The translations under genes were made by a program, and so were the position numbers. The notes under the pieces are model-generated. The model made no database searches and was not told the origin of the DNA. It saw only the letters and a list, made by a program, of their open reading frames with translations. 64,000 nt of DNA from Pseudolactococcus laudensis (GTDB lineage Bacteria; Bacillota; Bacilli; Lactobacillales; Streptococcaceae), in NCBI RefSeq assembly GCF_013449735.1, contig NZ_JACBNY010000001.1, positions 276,330 through 340,329 on the forward strand, given 5' to 3'. Shown here piece after piece: positions 50,488 through 58,110 of this stretch; position 1 is the stretch's first letter, and each line of letters starts with the position of its first letter.

Positions 50488-52311
50488 ATGCAATTAACGC
50501 AAAGGGAAATTGACACGACGATAGAATTACTATCATCCCGAGCATCTAAAACAGCGGTAGAGTTAGCTGCTTTAAATAAAATCAGCCCCAGGACGTTAAA
50601 AAGTGATATTGCAAATATTAGAAAATGGCTAAAGAATGAGCAGGTGTTGCTTGTCTCTAAACCTGGGCTTGGTTATTTTGTAGAAGGGGATGATGTTACC
50701 TGTAAAAAATTGCTCAGTCAACTGTTAGGCACTGAACGCTTGTGTGCTCCTATTGATGCTGAAATGCGCAAAAAACAAATGATGATTCAACTGTTATTAT
50801 TTGAAAAACCGATTAGCTCAACCTCATTTTCAGATGAATATGGTGTCGTTAAAAATACAATTATTTTTGACTTACAGCAAATCAAAGCGCTATTCACTGC
50901 CAATGATATTCAACTCGTTGCTAATCATTTAGGTTTTCGCGTTAAAGGTGAAGAACGTAAACGACGATTATTGTTGGAAAAATTGATTCAAGAAAACTTT
51001 ACTGACTATGATTTATTTATGATGATGTCAAAATTAAATCATTTTGAAAAAGAAGAAGTTATCAATTATTTTGAATCAATTCTACCACAAGCCTTTTCGG
51101 TTTATTATGAATCCATTTTAAAATTAATCGCGACGCGTCTTTCTGAGCAAATGAGCCATAACACCCCTTATTTTGAACTCTTCACCCTAGCGCTTAGGTT
51201 GACGATTTCACTAGTTCGACTCATCGAGAATTGTTCAATTGGCAACGGTAAAGCGTTAGACGTTACCAACCGCTCTGGCTTAACTGTTTCTCTGTTTTGC
51301 GAAATTGGGAAAATCTATCATCAGCCTTTACTTCAAGCGGAGTACGATTATGTTTATAGCGATTTAAGCCTTTCTAATACGTCGATTAATGTTCTAGACT
51401 TAACGAGTCGAATGATAGCATTTGTGACAGAAGCAACACAAATCCCGTTTAATGAAGATAGTATTTTATTTCAAAATTTGGCAGCACATTTGACTTTAAG
51501 TCTGGAACGAACACACCATTACATTAATAGTTACAATCCGTTTTTAAAGGAAATTAAAGAAAATGAACTCTTGTTATTTACGAGAGTCAGACAATTTGTC
51601 GCTCGAGAGTTAAATCTTGATATTGCAAAAGATGATTCGTTTATCTCTTACATTACACTACATTTTATGACTTCAAAAGAACGAGTTGGTAATGGTGAGA
51701 GAAAAATTCGTGTCGTATATGTCTGTGCTACAGGATTGGGTGTGACGTCATTTTTGCAACAAAAAATAAACGGTGTGATTTCAGAAATAGAGATTGTTGG
51801 CTTTGCGAGTGTATTAAACTATGCTCGGATTGTCGCACAGACTGAGCCAGACTTAATTATCAGCGCTTTTCCGGTTGACAGTCAAGATATTCCGGTTTTA
51901 CAGGTCAAACCATTGACTTCTGAGAAAGACATACAGTTGATTCAAAAAACGGTGACAAGTTTGTTAGAACAAGGAAAAGGCCATTTTCCTACAATAAAAT
52001 CTACGAGTGTACCGCAAGCTGTTTCAGCCCAAGAGCTAAATCAGGAAACAATCGTCAAAGGGTTTATGGTTTATGAAGCTTTAAAACAATCATTTCAAGA
52101 TAGACTACGCTCGGAATTCAGTGAGGGTTTCCTATTACATATTTTATTAACAGTTCATCGGATTATGTTTGATGCGCAATACGAAGAAACAGCAACGGTT
52201 GCTTTTTCAAATCAAGTGTTAGATGATATTGAAGTGATTTTCAATCAACATGATTTGTCAATCAATGACAATGAAATAAGGGCTATCACGGAATACTTTA
52301 TTAAATCATAA
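50488..52311 (+). CDS. PRD-containing transcriptional regulator (BglG/MtlR type)
   Basis: 607 aa: N-terminal helix-turn-helix (about 1-60; KTAVELAALNKISPRTLKSD), a second winged helix (about 85-155), PRD-like helical region(s) (about 165-390), an EIIB-like domain (about 405-490; phosphorylatable Cys in YVCATGLGVTS) and a further PRD-like domain (about 505-607). No EIIA domain at the end. The PRD-IIB-PRD order recalls LevR and DgaR. It probably activates the cassette downstream in response to PTS phosphorylation. AAGGAGG precedes ATG 50488. Confidence 0.85.
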   Translation: MQLTQREIDTTIELLSSRASKTAVELAALNKISPRTLKSDIANIRKWLKNEQVLLVSKPGLGYFVEGDDVTCKKLLSQLLGTERLCAPIDAEMRKKQMMIQLLLFEKPISSTSFSDEYGVVKNTIIFDLQQIKALFTANDIQLVANHLGFRVKGEERKRRLLLEKLIQENFTDYDLFMMMSKLNHFEKEEVINYFESILPQAFSVYYESILKLIATRLSEQMSHNTPYFELFTLALRLTISLVRLIENCSIGNGKALDVTNRSGLTVSLFCEIGKIYHQPLLQAEYDYVYSDLSLSNTSINVLDLTSRMIAFVTEATQIPFNEDSILFQNLAAHLTLSLERTHHYINSYNPFLKEIKENELLLFTRVRQFVARELNLDIAKDDSFISYITLHFMTSKERVGNGERKIRVVYVCATGLGVTSFLQQKINGVISEIEIVGFASVLNYARIVAQTEPDLIISAFPVDSQDIPVLQVKPLTSEKDIQLIQKTVTSLLEQGKGHFPTIKSTSVPQAVSAQELNQETIVKGFMVYEALKQSFQDRLRSEFSEGFLLHILLTVHRIMFDAQYEETATVAFSNQVLDDIEVIFNQHDLSINDNEIRAITEYFIKS

Positions 52312-52397
52312 CCTTGTATTCTGAGCCTTTTGGTCTAATGATGCAAGTAAAAAAGTCTATGAGTGTTTTATAAATACCATTGAAAGGAGGAGTGGCA

Positions 52398-52724
52398 ATG
52401 AACGACATATTAGTCGCGTTATACCGTGAATTAGAGATTTCGCAGGAAGTTCAAGAGGTCATTCGAAAAATAGACATTGTGCTTAAAGGCATGGGTGTTA
52501 CCCCTAGTGAGTTGCAATGGCGGATTTTGCTCAATCATGTTAATGAGATGGTTGAGCGGTCTAAAACTGGCGAAACAATACCAGAAGTAGACGCGCAATT
52601 ATTTTCGGAGATTTCTCCGACATCGCTGCAATTGGCAGAGAAAATTGTTTCAGAAATTGGTCATCTATCACCAGATGAAAAATATTTATTATCAATTCAT
52701 TTTGAATCAGCAAAATTAAATTAA
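52398..52724 (+). CDS. Small PRD-domain protein, EF_0829 family
   Basis: 108 aa from ATG 52398 (AAAGGAGG upstream). A stand-alone PRD-like helical domain (KIDIVLKGMGVTP, ILLNHVNEMVERS, HLSPDEKYLLSIHFE) of the TIGR03582 type. With no DNA-binding part, it may serve as a regulatory subunit for the transporter or the PRD regulator upstream. First gene of the five-gene cassette. Confidence 0.8.
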   Translation: MNDILVALYRELEISQEVQEVIRKIDIVLKGMGVTPSELQWRILLNHVNEMVERSKTGETIPEVDAQLFSEISPTSLQLAEKIVSEIGHLSPDEKYLLSIHFESAKLN

Positions 52725-52740
52725 AAAAAGGAGATATAAA

Positions 52741-53097
52741 ATGGTAAAAGTAGTGATTGCAGACAGATTAGGTAAAGGTCAAAATGTTGCAAAAGGTGTT
52801 GAGGCAGCAGGTGGTGTAGCAGTCGTAGTTCCGGGAATGGGAGCAGATATGCGCCTAGGCGATGTCATGAAATCAGAGGATGCAGACTTCGGTATTTCAT
52901 TTTGTGGGAGTGGTGGCGCAGGGTCAATTACTGCTAAAACAAAATATGGCTATCCAGAAAGACATAGTATGCGCTCAGTTGGTGAGGGTGTGACAGCGAT
53001 TAATGATGGCATTAAAGCACTAGGCTTTGGCTTTATGGATACAGAAGAGCTAGGTCAAGCATTGGCAGATGCCTATATTAAGAAATTCGGAGCGTAG
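52741..53097 (+). CDS. SFCGS-family glycine-rich protein (EF_0830 type)
   Basis: 118 aa. The name-giving motif is present (FGISFCGSGGAGSITA, about residue 60), with GMGADMRLGDVM before and YGYPERHSMRSVG after it. The fold resembles a small phosphosugar-binding or IIB-like protein, and the Cys could carry a phosphate, but that is inference. Only found with the DUF4310/4311/4312 genes, as here. Confidence 0.88.
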   Translation: MVKVVIADRLGKGQNVAKGVEAAGGVAVVVPGMGADMRLGDVMKSEDADFGISFCGSGGAGSITAKTKYGYPERHSMRSVGEGVTAINDGIKALGFGFMDTEELGQALADAYIKKFGA

Positions 53098-53110
53098 ACA
53101 TTTGGCAACT

Positions 53111-53463
53111 ATGACAACGACAAGAGAAGAGAGTGTGACTGTATCTGGAAAAGGGGCGACGAAACAAAGTGCCTTTTCATATGCTATTTCACAAGTTCAA
53201 AGAAAAATAATGTTGGGAGTGAAGATGTCTTTTTACAGATTACTCCGACGGGCATTGATGTCCTTTCAGCAACAGCAGAATCTTACATAGAAAAATTTTG
53301 TTTGTTCTTTTTACCAAGAAAGAAAACAAAGTATACTGTAACGTTGTTGGTTCATGTATCAATGACTGTTATTGCAATGTCAGATGTCAGATTTGTTGAA
53401 AATCAAAAAGTCACGACGAAACATCAAAAAGATATCAAGAAAGCTGACTTTAAAAGAACGTGA
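53111..53463 (+). pseudogene. DUF4312 protein (EF_0831 type), frameshifted
   Basis: From ATG 53111 the frame gives TREESVTVSGKGATKQSAF and AISQVQRKIM, the start of DUF4312, then leaves the family. After about 53212-53215 another frame carries the rest (GSEDVFLQITPTGIDVLSA, then EKFCLFFLPRKKTKYTVTLL and VRFVENQ) to TGA 53461-53463. One missing base near TTGGGAG explains it. The intact protein would be about 117 aa. There is no clear SD. Confidence 0.78.
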
Positions 53464-53506
53464 TACTGAGCCTTAGTAGGATGTTCAAATATGAGGAGGA
53501 AAGACG

Positions 53507-54289
53507 TTGGAGATTATAATTGTAATATTTAAATCCGTGATTATCGGTGGATTAATGGGGTTTGCAGCAGCATTGGGTACAGCAAGAATGTTTCATTCAC
53601 CTACGGTTCAAGCCCTAGGTGCTTTTAGAACATTGGGCGAAATGAATGCTTGTGAAGGTGATGCTGCCTCTCACTTTTCATTCGGTTTAGGATTCTTCTT
53701 TAATGCCTGGGCATCAGCAGTTGGTGCGGGGGCTTATACGCAGGATGTGACTCACCGTATTTTGCCAAACTGGACAGCGGCAGCTTTGCTTTCAAGAAAT
53801 AAAAATATTTCAGAAACAGTGCATAATCCTAAAAGAATGGCGATTGTTGGTGCTGTTATTGGTGCTGCGATTGTAACTTTCTTAAATGCGACATCATCAG
53901 CCATTCCTTCAAGTCTGCAAGTCACAGCGGTAGATGTTTTGGTGCCAGCCGCAACTTTACTCATTAGTACAGTGATGCCAATTGTTTTTTGGTTGGCTGC
54001 TTTGGATGCAGGGAAAAGAACTGGTTTCTGGGGAACTTTATTTGGTGGACTTGCACAGTTAATCATGGGGAATGCTGTACCAGGTGTTGTGTTAGGGATT
54101 CTTGTTGGTAAAGGTGTTGACGAGTTAGGTTGGAGTAGATTAACTAAAATCTTATTCGTTACAGTTATTATCCTCTTTGTTTTGAGTGCTTTCTTCCGTG
54201 GTTTCGATTTGAATCTGATTGAGCAGTTTAAACTTGGTGTTCCTAGCTGGTTACAAAATTTCCACAATCTATTTACAGTGAAACAATAG
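53507..54289 (+). CDS. DUF4311 membrane protein (EF_0832 type)
   Basis: 260 aa, about six or seven membrane segments with many small residues (GGLMGFAAALGTARMFHSP at the start; GEMNACEGDAASHFSFGLGF near residue 45). Likely one of two channel subunits of an uncharacterised transporter. Start is TTG 53507, 6 nt after GAGGAGGA; no ATG fits. Confidence 0.83.
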   Translation: MEIIIVIFKSVIIGGLMGFAAALGTARMFHSPTVQALGAFRTLGEMNACEGDAASHFSFGLGFFFNAWASAVGAGAYTQDVTHRILPNWTAAALLSRNKNISETVHNPKRMAIVGAVIGAAIVTFLNATSSAIPSSLQVTAVDVLVPAATLLISTVMPIVFWLAALDAGKRTGFWGTLFGGLAQLIMGNAVPGVVLGILVGKGVDELGWSRLTKILFVTVIILFVLSAFFRGFDLNLIEQFKLGVPSWLQNFHNLFTVKQ

Positions 54290-54330
54290 ACAATCAGAAA
54301 TTATCCGTAATATAAAAATGGAGGTAAAAA

Positions 54331-55041
54331 ATGGAATCGAAAGAACAATGGGAAATTGAACAGCGTGAAATAGAAGCCCAAAAAACAACGAGTTTTTGGT
54401 ATGCAGATTGGGCTTTTCCGATTATAGTAGCCCTGATGGGAGCAGCAGCCTTTGCAGGTACTCATATGTATGTGACTTATGGTGTTGGTGCTTTTAATGA
54501 AGTATCAGTTGTTGCCATGTTAAAAGCTGGCATGGACGGCGAGGGTTATGGCGCAGCGGCAGCTTTTGGCGCAAGTTTCTTGTTTGCACGTATATTAGAA
54601 GGGTCTCTAGTCGGAATTTTGGACTTAGGTGGTTCTTTGTTGACAGGTGTTGGGATTGGAATTCCAGCGCTATTGATGAGTATGGGTGTTGATGCACCGA
54701 TTAAGAATTTTCCGTTAGCTCTACTGACTGGTGGTGGAATTGGTCTACTCATTGGTGCGATGATCATTGCGATTAGGAAATTCACTGTGAATTCAGCCAA
54801 TTGTACATTTGGTGCAGATATTATGATGGGTGCAGGGAATTCAGCAGGTAGATTTCTAGGACCACTCATTATTTTATCGGCAACAATTGCCTCTATTCCA
54901 GTCGGGATTGGTGCAACAATCGGTGCGTTAATTTTTTATAAATGGGAGAAACCAATCGCTGGTGGTGCTATCTTAGGGGCATTCTTCCCAGTTATTCATG
55001 AAGATGCTGCGCGTGCGATTGAATTATTATTGGTTGCTTGA
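54331..55041 (+). CDS. DUF4310 membrane protein (EF_0833 type)
   Basis: 236 aa: a charged N-terminal 25 residues (EQWEIEQREIEAQK), then about six membrane segments rich in Gly and Ala (LEGSLVGILDLGGSLLTG, TGGGIGLLIGA). Second membrane subunit of the predicted transporter. A conserved-looking FFPVIHEDAARAIELL ends the protein. GGAGG precedes ATG 54331. Confidence 0.83.
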   Translation: MESKEQWEIEQREIEAQKTTSFWYADWAFPIIVALMGAAAFAGTHMYVTYGVGAFNEVSVVAMLKAGMDGEGYGAAAAFGASFLFARILEGSLVGILDLGGSLLTGVGIGIPALLMSMGVDAPIKNFPLALLTGGGIGLLIGAMIIAIRKFTVNSANCTFGADIMMGAGNSAGRFLGPLIILSATIASIPVGIGATIGALIFYKWEKPIAGGAILGAFFPVIHEDAARAIELLLVA

Positions 55042-55072
55042 GTAAAAATATAAAATGTAATTTGTGTCTGAG

Positions 55073-55112
55073 AAAAATAAAGATAAGCCAAAATGCTATC
55101 TTTATTTTTTTG
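55073..55112 (+). terminator. Terminator after the DUF4310 gene
   Basis: Stem AAAAATAAAGATA/TATCTTTATTTTT (55073-55085 with 55097-55109), then T-rich. Confidence 0.8.
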
Positions 55113-55121
55113 TTAAAATTC

Positions 55122-55178
55122 TTGTCAAATAGTTGATTTTTGGGTAAAATAGAAAGGTAGGGTTTGAAAGCGCTAATA
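55122..55178 (+). promoter_or_regulatory. Promoter of the tRNA-Thr array with a cre-like site
   Basis: TTGTCA at 55122-55127 and TAAAAT at 55145-55150, spacer 17 bp. TGAAAGCGCTAATA at 55165-55178, just after the predicted start, differs from the cre consensus at one position. Catabolite control of a tRNA operon would be unusual, so the cre match may be chance. Confidence 0.6.
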
Positions 55179-55250
55179 AAAAATGATTTTATGTTTCTCG
55201 TTTCTCTTTCAAGAAAAGTAAAGAATCTAAAACTTCTTGGACAAAATCAA

Positions 55251-55390
55251 ATTTAATCCTGCTGGAATAGCTCAGTCGGTAGAGTTCAAAGCACTGCTTT
55301 GAATCTGCGGATAAAGAAATTCGCAGAATTTCTACCGCATGTTGCTCTTTCAAGAGTAGCAACGCTTTTAAAATCTTAAACTAAAACAAT
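55251..55390 (+). repeat. Partial tRNA-Thr copy plus structured insert, unit A
   Basis: Bases 55251-55284 (10 bp of leader and the first 24 nt of the tRNA) recur exactly at 55391-55424, 140 bp on, where the real tRNA-Thr(CGT) begins. Between them is a 106-nt insert with hairpins TTCAAAGC-ACT-GCTTTGAA, TCTGCG/CGCAGA and GTTGC/GCAAC (the last with an internal TCTT/AAGA stem). CGGTAGA in the D arm can pair with TCTACCG after the second hairpin, closing a three-way junction. Confidence 0.8.
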
Positions 55391-55400
55391 ATTTAATCCT

Positions 55401-55473
55401 GCTGGAATAGCTCAGTCGGTAGAGCAACGCACTCGTAACGCGTAGGTCGCAGGTTCGATTCCTGTTTCCAGCA
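55401..55473 (+). tRNA. tRNA-Thr (anticodon CGT)
   Basis: 73 nt: acceptor GCTGGAA/TTCCAGC, D arm GCTC-AGTCGGTA-GAGC, anticodon loop CTCGTAA with CGT, T arm CGCAGGTTCGATTCCTGT, discriminator A473. The last anticodon-stem pair is A-C. CCA not encoded. Confidence 0.93.
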
Positions 55474-55501
55474 CTAGTGTAAGGTAATATTTTTAGTCAA
55501 A

Positions 55502-55641
55502 AAAATACAAACACGCCGGAATAGCTCAGTCGGTAGAGTTCAAAGCACTGCTTTGAATCTGCGGATAAAGAAATTCGCAGAATTTCTACCTCATGCTGCT
55601 CTTTGAAAAAAAGCAGACATAGCAACAAGTTCAAACTATCT
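55502..55641 (+). repeat. Partial tRNA-Thr copy plus structured insert, unit B
   Basis: Bases 55502-55538 (13 bp of leader and 24 nt of tRNA) recur exactly at 55642-55678, again 140 bp on. The partial copy matches its own downstream tRNA (GCCGGAA), not unit A (GCTGGAA). The first 52 nt of the insert are identical to unit A and the next 14 have two changes; the third hairpin has a different stem, CTGCT/AGCAG, so the helix is kept while the bases change. Confidence 0.8.
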
Positions 55642-55654
55642 AAAATACAAACAC

Positions 55655-55727
55655 GCCGGAATAGCTCAGTCGGTAGAGCAGCACCATGGTAAGGTGAAGG
55701 TCGTCGGTTCGATTCCGATTTCTGGCA
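55655..55727 (+). tRNA. tRNA-Thr (anticodon GGT)
   Basis: 73 nt: acceptor GCCGGAA/TTCTGGC with one G-U pair, D arm as in the CGT isoacceptor, anticodon loop ATGGTAA with GGT, T arm with GTTCGATTC, discriminator A727. The first anticodon-stem position is a G-A mismatch. Confidence 0.92.
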
Positions 55728-55739
55728 TAAAGGGCTTGG

Positions 55740-55773
55740 AGCCTAGTACAAAGCTGTTTATAGGCTTTTTTTA
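55740..55773 (+). terminator. Terminator of the tRNA-Thr array
   Basis: AGCCTA/TAGGCT (55740-55745 with 55761-55766) with T7. The following 150 bp show nothing I can name. Confidence 0.7.
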
Positions 55774-55945
55774 TTTTGGGTATTCTTGTCCTTTTTTGCT
55801 ATGACCTCGGTGTGTTTTGGGGATGCTTTATAGAGATCATTGGATGAGATTAAAGTTATCCAATGTTTGCCTTGCATCCAGAGAAAAATTAATCTATTTC
55901 ACTTTTTTTGTTTTAGAAAATATGATAAAATAGATATTATAAAAT

Positions 55946-55970
55946 CATCAAGTTCAATTGATGTTTTTTT
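55946..55970 (+). terminator. Terminator-like hairpin upstream of the xpt promoter
   Basis: CATCAA-GTTCAA-TTGATG followed by T7, only about 10 bp after a possible start from the TGA-TAAAAT box at 55923-55931. It would yield a transcript of some 30 nt, or it may be the end of an unseen small RNA. Confidence 0.45.
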
Positions 55971-55974
55971 GTAA

Positions 55975-56011
55975 TCGTTCACTTGATTGTGAACGACATG
56001 ATACATAATAT
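55975..56011 (+). promoter_or_regulatory. xpt-pbuX promoter with palindromic operator around the -35 box
   Basis: TTGATT at 55983-55988 and TAATAT at 56006-56011, spacer 17 bp. The -35 hexamer is exactly the loop of a perfect 8-bp palindrome, TCGTTCAC-TTGATT-GTGAACGA (55975-55996), so a repressor there would block RNA polymerase. The arms do not match the lactococcal PurBox closely. Confidence 0.6.
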
Positions 56012-56028
56012 ATGATTTAATAATAACA

Positions 56029-56136
56029 GCTTATTTATGCTCGTAATTGGTCGAGCGTCTCTACTTGGCACCGTAATGCCAAACAATAAGCAAGGAGTCA
56101 GGCTCTTTGCGAACTTTTTTTCGCAAGGCCTTTTTT
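56029..56136 (+). promoter_or_regulatory. Guanine-class purine riboswitch with terminator
   Basis: Aptamer 56029-56091: P1 GCTTATT/AATAAGC, P2 GCTCG/CGAGC with loop TAATTGGT, J2/3 GTCTCTAC, P3 TTGGCA/TGCCAA with loop CCGTAA, then AC before P1, the C at the ligand-pairing place indicating guanine or xanthine-type purines. J2/3 has C where most have U (GUUUCUAC). The terminator follows at 56101-56136: GGC...GCC outside a TTGCGAA/TTCGCAA stem, then T6. Ligand binding should stop transcription before xpt. Confidence 0.85.
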
Positions 56137-56155
56137 AATTGATAGAAAGTTGAAC

Positions 56156-56737
56156 ATGGAAGCATTAGTTTCAAGAATTAAACATGATGGTACTGTTTTG
56201 GGAGATGATATCCTAAAAGTCGATAGTTTTTTAACACACCAAGTTGACCCTAAATTGATGCGACAAATTGGGCAAGCTTTTGCGCAAAAATTTGCGGATA
56301 GTGGGATTACAAAGGTTGTGACAATTGAAGCCAGTGGGAATGTGCCTGCAGGCTATGTTGCCGAAGAACTTAATATTCCGATGATTTTCGCTAAAAAAGC
56401 GAAAAACGTGACGATGAATGACGAATTGCTAACTGCTGAAGTCTACTCATTTACTAAAAAAATTACATCGACCGTTCAGATTTCACGTAAATTCTTGTCA
56501 GAAAATGATAAAGTTTTGATTATCGATGATTTCTTGGCAAATGGGCAAGCGGCACTTGGCTTAATTAATATTTTAAAAGAAGCTGGCGCGCAAATCGCAG
56601 GCGTCGGCATCGTGATTGAAAAATCATTTCAGACAGGCCGTGCCTTGGTCGAAGAAACTGGCATCCCTGTTGTTAGCCTAGCTAGAATCGCAGGATTTGA
56701 ACAAGGACAAGTCGTCTTTGCGGAGGCGGATTTATAA
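56156..56737 (+). CDS. xpt: Xanthine phosphoribosyltransferase
   Basis: 193 aa from ATG 56156, the usual length; converts xanthine and PRPP to XMP. The PRPP loop is [14 protein letters not shown] (about residue 120), preceded by [19 protein letters not shown]. Controlled by the riboswitch upstream and co-transcribed with pbuX, 1 nt downstream. Confidence 0.96.
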   Translation: MEALVSRIKHDGTVLGDDILKVDSFLTHQVDPKLMRQIGQAFAQKFADSGITKVVTIEASGNVPAGYVAEELNIPMIFAKKAKNVTMNDELLTAEVYSFTKKITSTVQISRKFLSENDKVLIIDDFLANGQAALGLINILKEAGAQIAGVGIVIEKSFQTGRALVEETGIPVVSLARIAGFEQGQVVFAEADL

Positions 56738-56738
56738 T

Positions 56739-58004
56739 ATGCAAACTCAAGAAATCAAACATTCTAAATCAGCAGTCCTTGGCATGCAACACTTGCTAGC
56801 CATGTATTCTGGCTCTATCTTAGTACCAATCATGATTGCAGGTGCACTCGGTTACTCAACAAAAGAACTAACTTATCTGATCTCGACAGATATTTTCATG
56901 TGTGGCGTTGCGACATTTCTACAACTCCAAGTTAATAAATACTTCGGTATCGGCTTGCCAGTTGTTCTAGGTGTTGCTTTTCAATCCGTTGCCCCCCTTT
57001 CAATCATTGGGGCTAAACTCGGTTCTGGTGCTATCTTTGGCTCAATCATTGTTTCAGGCTTGATTGTCATTTTAATTTCAGGTTTTTTCTCGAAAATTCG
57101 CAAGTTCTTTCCACCGCTTGTAACAGGTAGCGTCATTACAACAATTGGTCTAACGCTTATTCCAGTCGCCATTGGCAACATGGGGAATAACATCGCAAAA
57201 CCAGAACTTTCCAGCGTGATTTTAGCGGTCGTGACGATTCTTGTCATTTTGCTCATTCATGCCGTTACAACAGGTTTTGTCCGCTCTATTGCTATCCTTA
57301 TCGGCCTCATCATCGGTACTGTCGTGGCTGCCTTCATGGGTATCGTCGACTTCTCACCTATTGCGCAAGCACCGCTGATTCATATTCCGACACCATTTTT
57401 CTTCGGAAAACCGATTTTTGATTTTTCATCGATCTTGATGATGACAATTATTTCTTTGGTGTCAATGGTTGAGTCTACAGGCGTTTACCTAGCGCTTTCA
57501 GATATTACTGGGGACGAAATCTCTGAAACACGATTGAGAAATGGTTACCGAGCAGAAGGCTTAGCAGTCGCATTAGGTGGGATTTTCAACACCTTCCCTT
57601 ATACAGGCTTTTCGCAAAATGTCGGTTTGGTTCAGTTATCAGGCATCAAAACGCGCCGTCCGATTTTCTACACAGCAGGTTTCCTCGTGATTTTAGGACT
57701 GCTACCAAAATTTGGTGCTTGTGCACAGATTATTCCAGCACCTGTTTTGGGTGGCGCTATGTTAGTCATGTTTGGCATGGTAACGATTCAAGGGATTCGG
57801 ATGTTGGGTCGTGTTAATTTTGAAAATGAACATAATCTGCTTATTGCTGCAATGGCAGTCGCGTCAGGTGTTGGCTTTAATAGGACAACGCTCTTCCAAG
57901 CTTTACCGAATACAGTTGAAATGTTTTTAAATAACGGGATTGTCATGGCAACCCTTGTGGCGATTATCTTGAATTTGATTTTTAATCGTAAACAAGATAA
58001 CTAA
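56739..58004 (+). CDS. pbuX: Xanthine permease
   Basis: 421 aa NCS2 family transporter with about 12-14 membrane segments. GMQHLLAMYSGSILVPIM at the start and SMVESTGVYLALSDITG (about residue 245) plus FNTFPYTGFSQNVGLVQLSG are hallmarks of xanthine/uric acid permeases. ATG 56739 is chosen over the longer frame because GGAGG lies 10 nt upstream at the end of xpt. Confidence 0.94.
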   Translation: MQTQEIKHSKSAVLGMQHLLAMYSGSILVPIMIAGALGYSTKELTYLISTDIFMCGVATFLQLQVNKYFGIGLPVVLGVAFQSVAPLSIIGAKLGSGAIFGSIIVSGLIVILISGFFSKIRKFFPPLVTGSVITTIGLTLIPVAIGNMGNNIAKPELSSVILAVVTILVILLIHAVTTGFVRSIAILIGLIIGTVVAAFMGIVDFSPIAQAPLIHIPTPFFFGKPIFDFSSILMMTIISLVSMVESTGVYLALSDITGDEISETRLRNGYRAEGLAVALGGIFNTFPYTGFSQNVGLVQLSGIKTRRPIFYTAGFLVILGLLPKFGACAQIIPAPVLGGAMLVMFGMVTIQGIRMLGRVNFENEHNLLIAAMAVASGVGFNRTTLFQALPNTVEMFLNNGIVMATLVAIILNLIFNRKQDN

Positions 58005-58026
58005 TCGTTATATCTTTCAAGAAGGC

Positions 58027-58052
58027 TATTCGCAATGATGCGGATATTTTTT
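58027..58052 (+). terminator. Terminator after pbuX
   Basis: TATTCGCA-ATGA-TGCGGATA with one G-U pair, then T6. Confidence 0.8.
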
Positions 58053-58110
58053 CTTTTTGGTCTCAAACGTGATAAAATGACGATATATTAAGCAGTTCTA
58101 AGGAGTAAAT

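Noticed and set aside
53752..54267. Long minus-strand open frame opposite DUF4311
   Set aside because: Product has no recognisable features, no SD, and follows from the codon pattern of the real gene. Similar antisense frames at 23083-23937 and 32127-32390 were rejected for the same reason.
55165..55178. Firm call of CcpA control of the tRNA-Thr array
   Set aside because: One mismatch at a conserved end position and no biological precedent that I know; kept only as a cre-like note.
55251..55727. CRISPR array or ordinary tandem repeat
   Set aside because: Only two units of 140 bp, the repeated part is tRNA sequence specific to each unit, and the inserts are similar rather than unique spacers.
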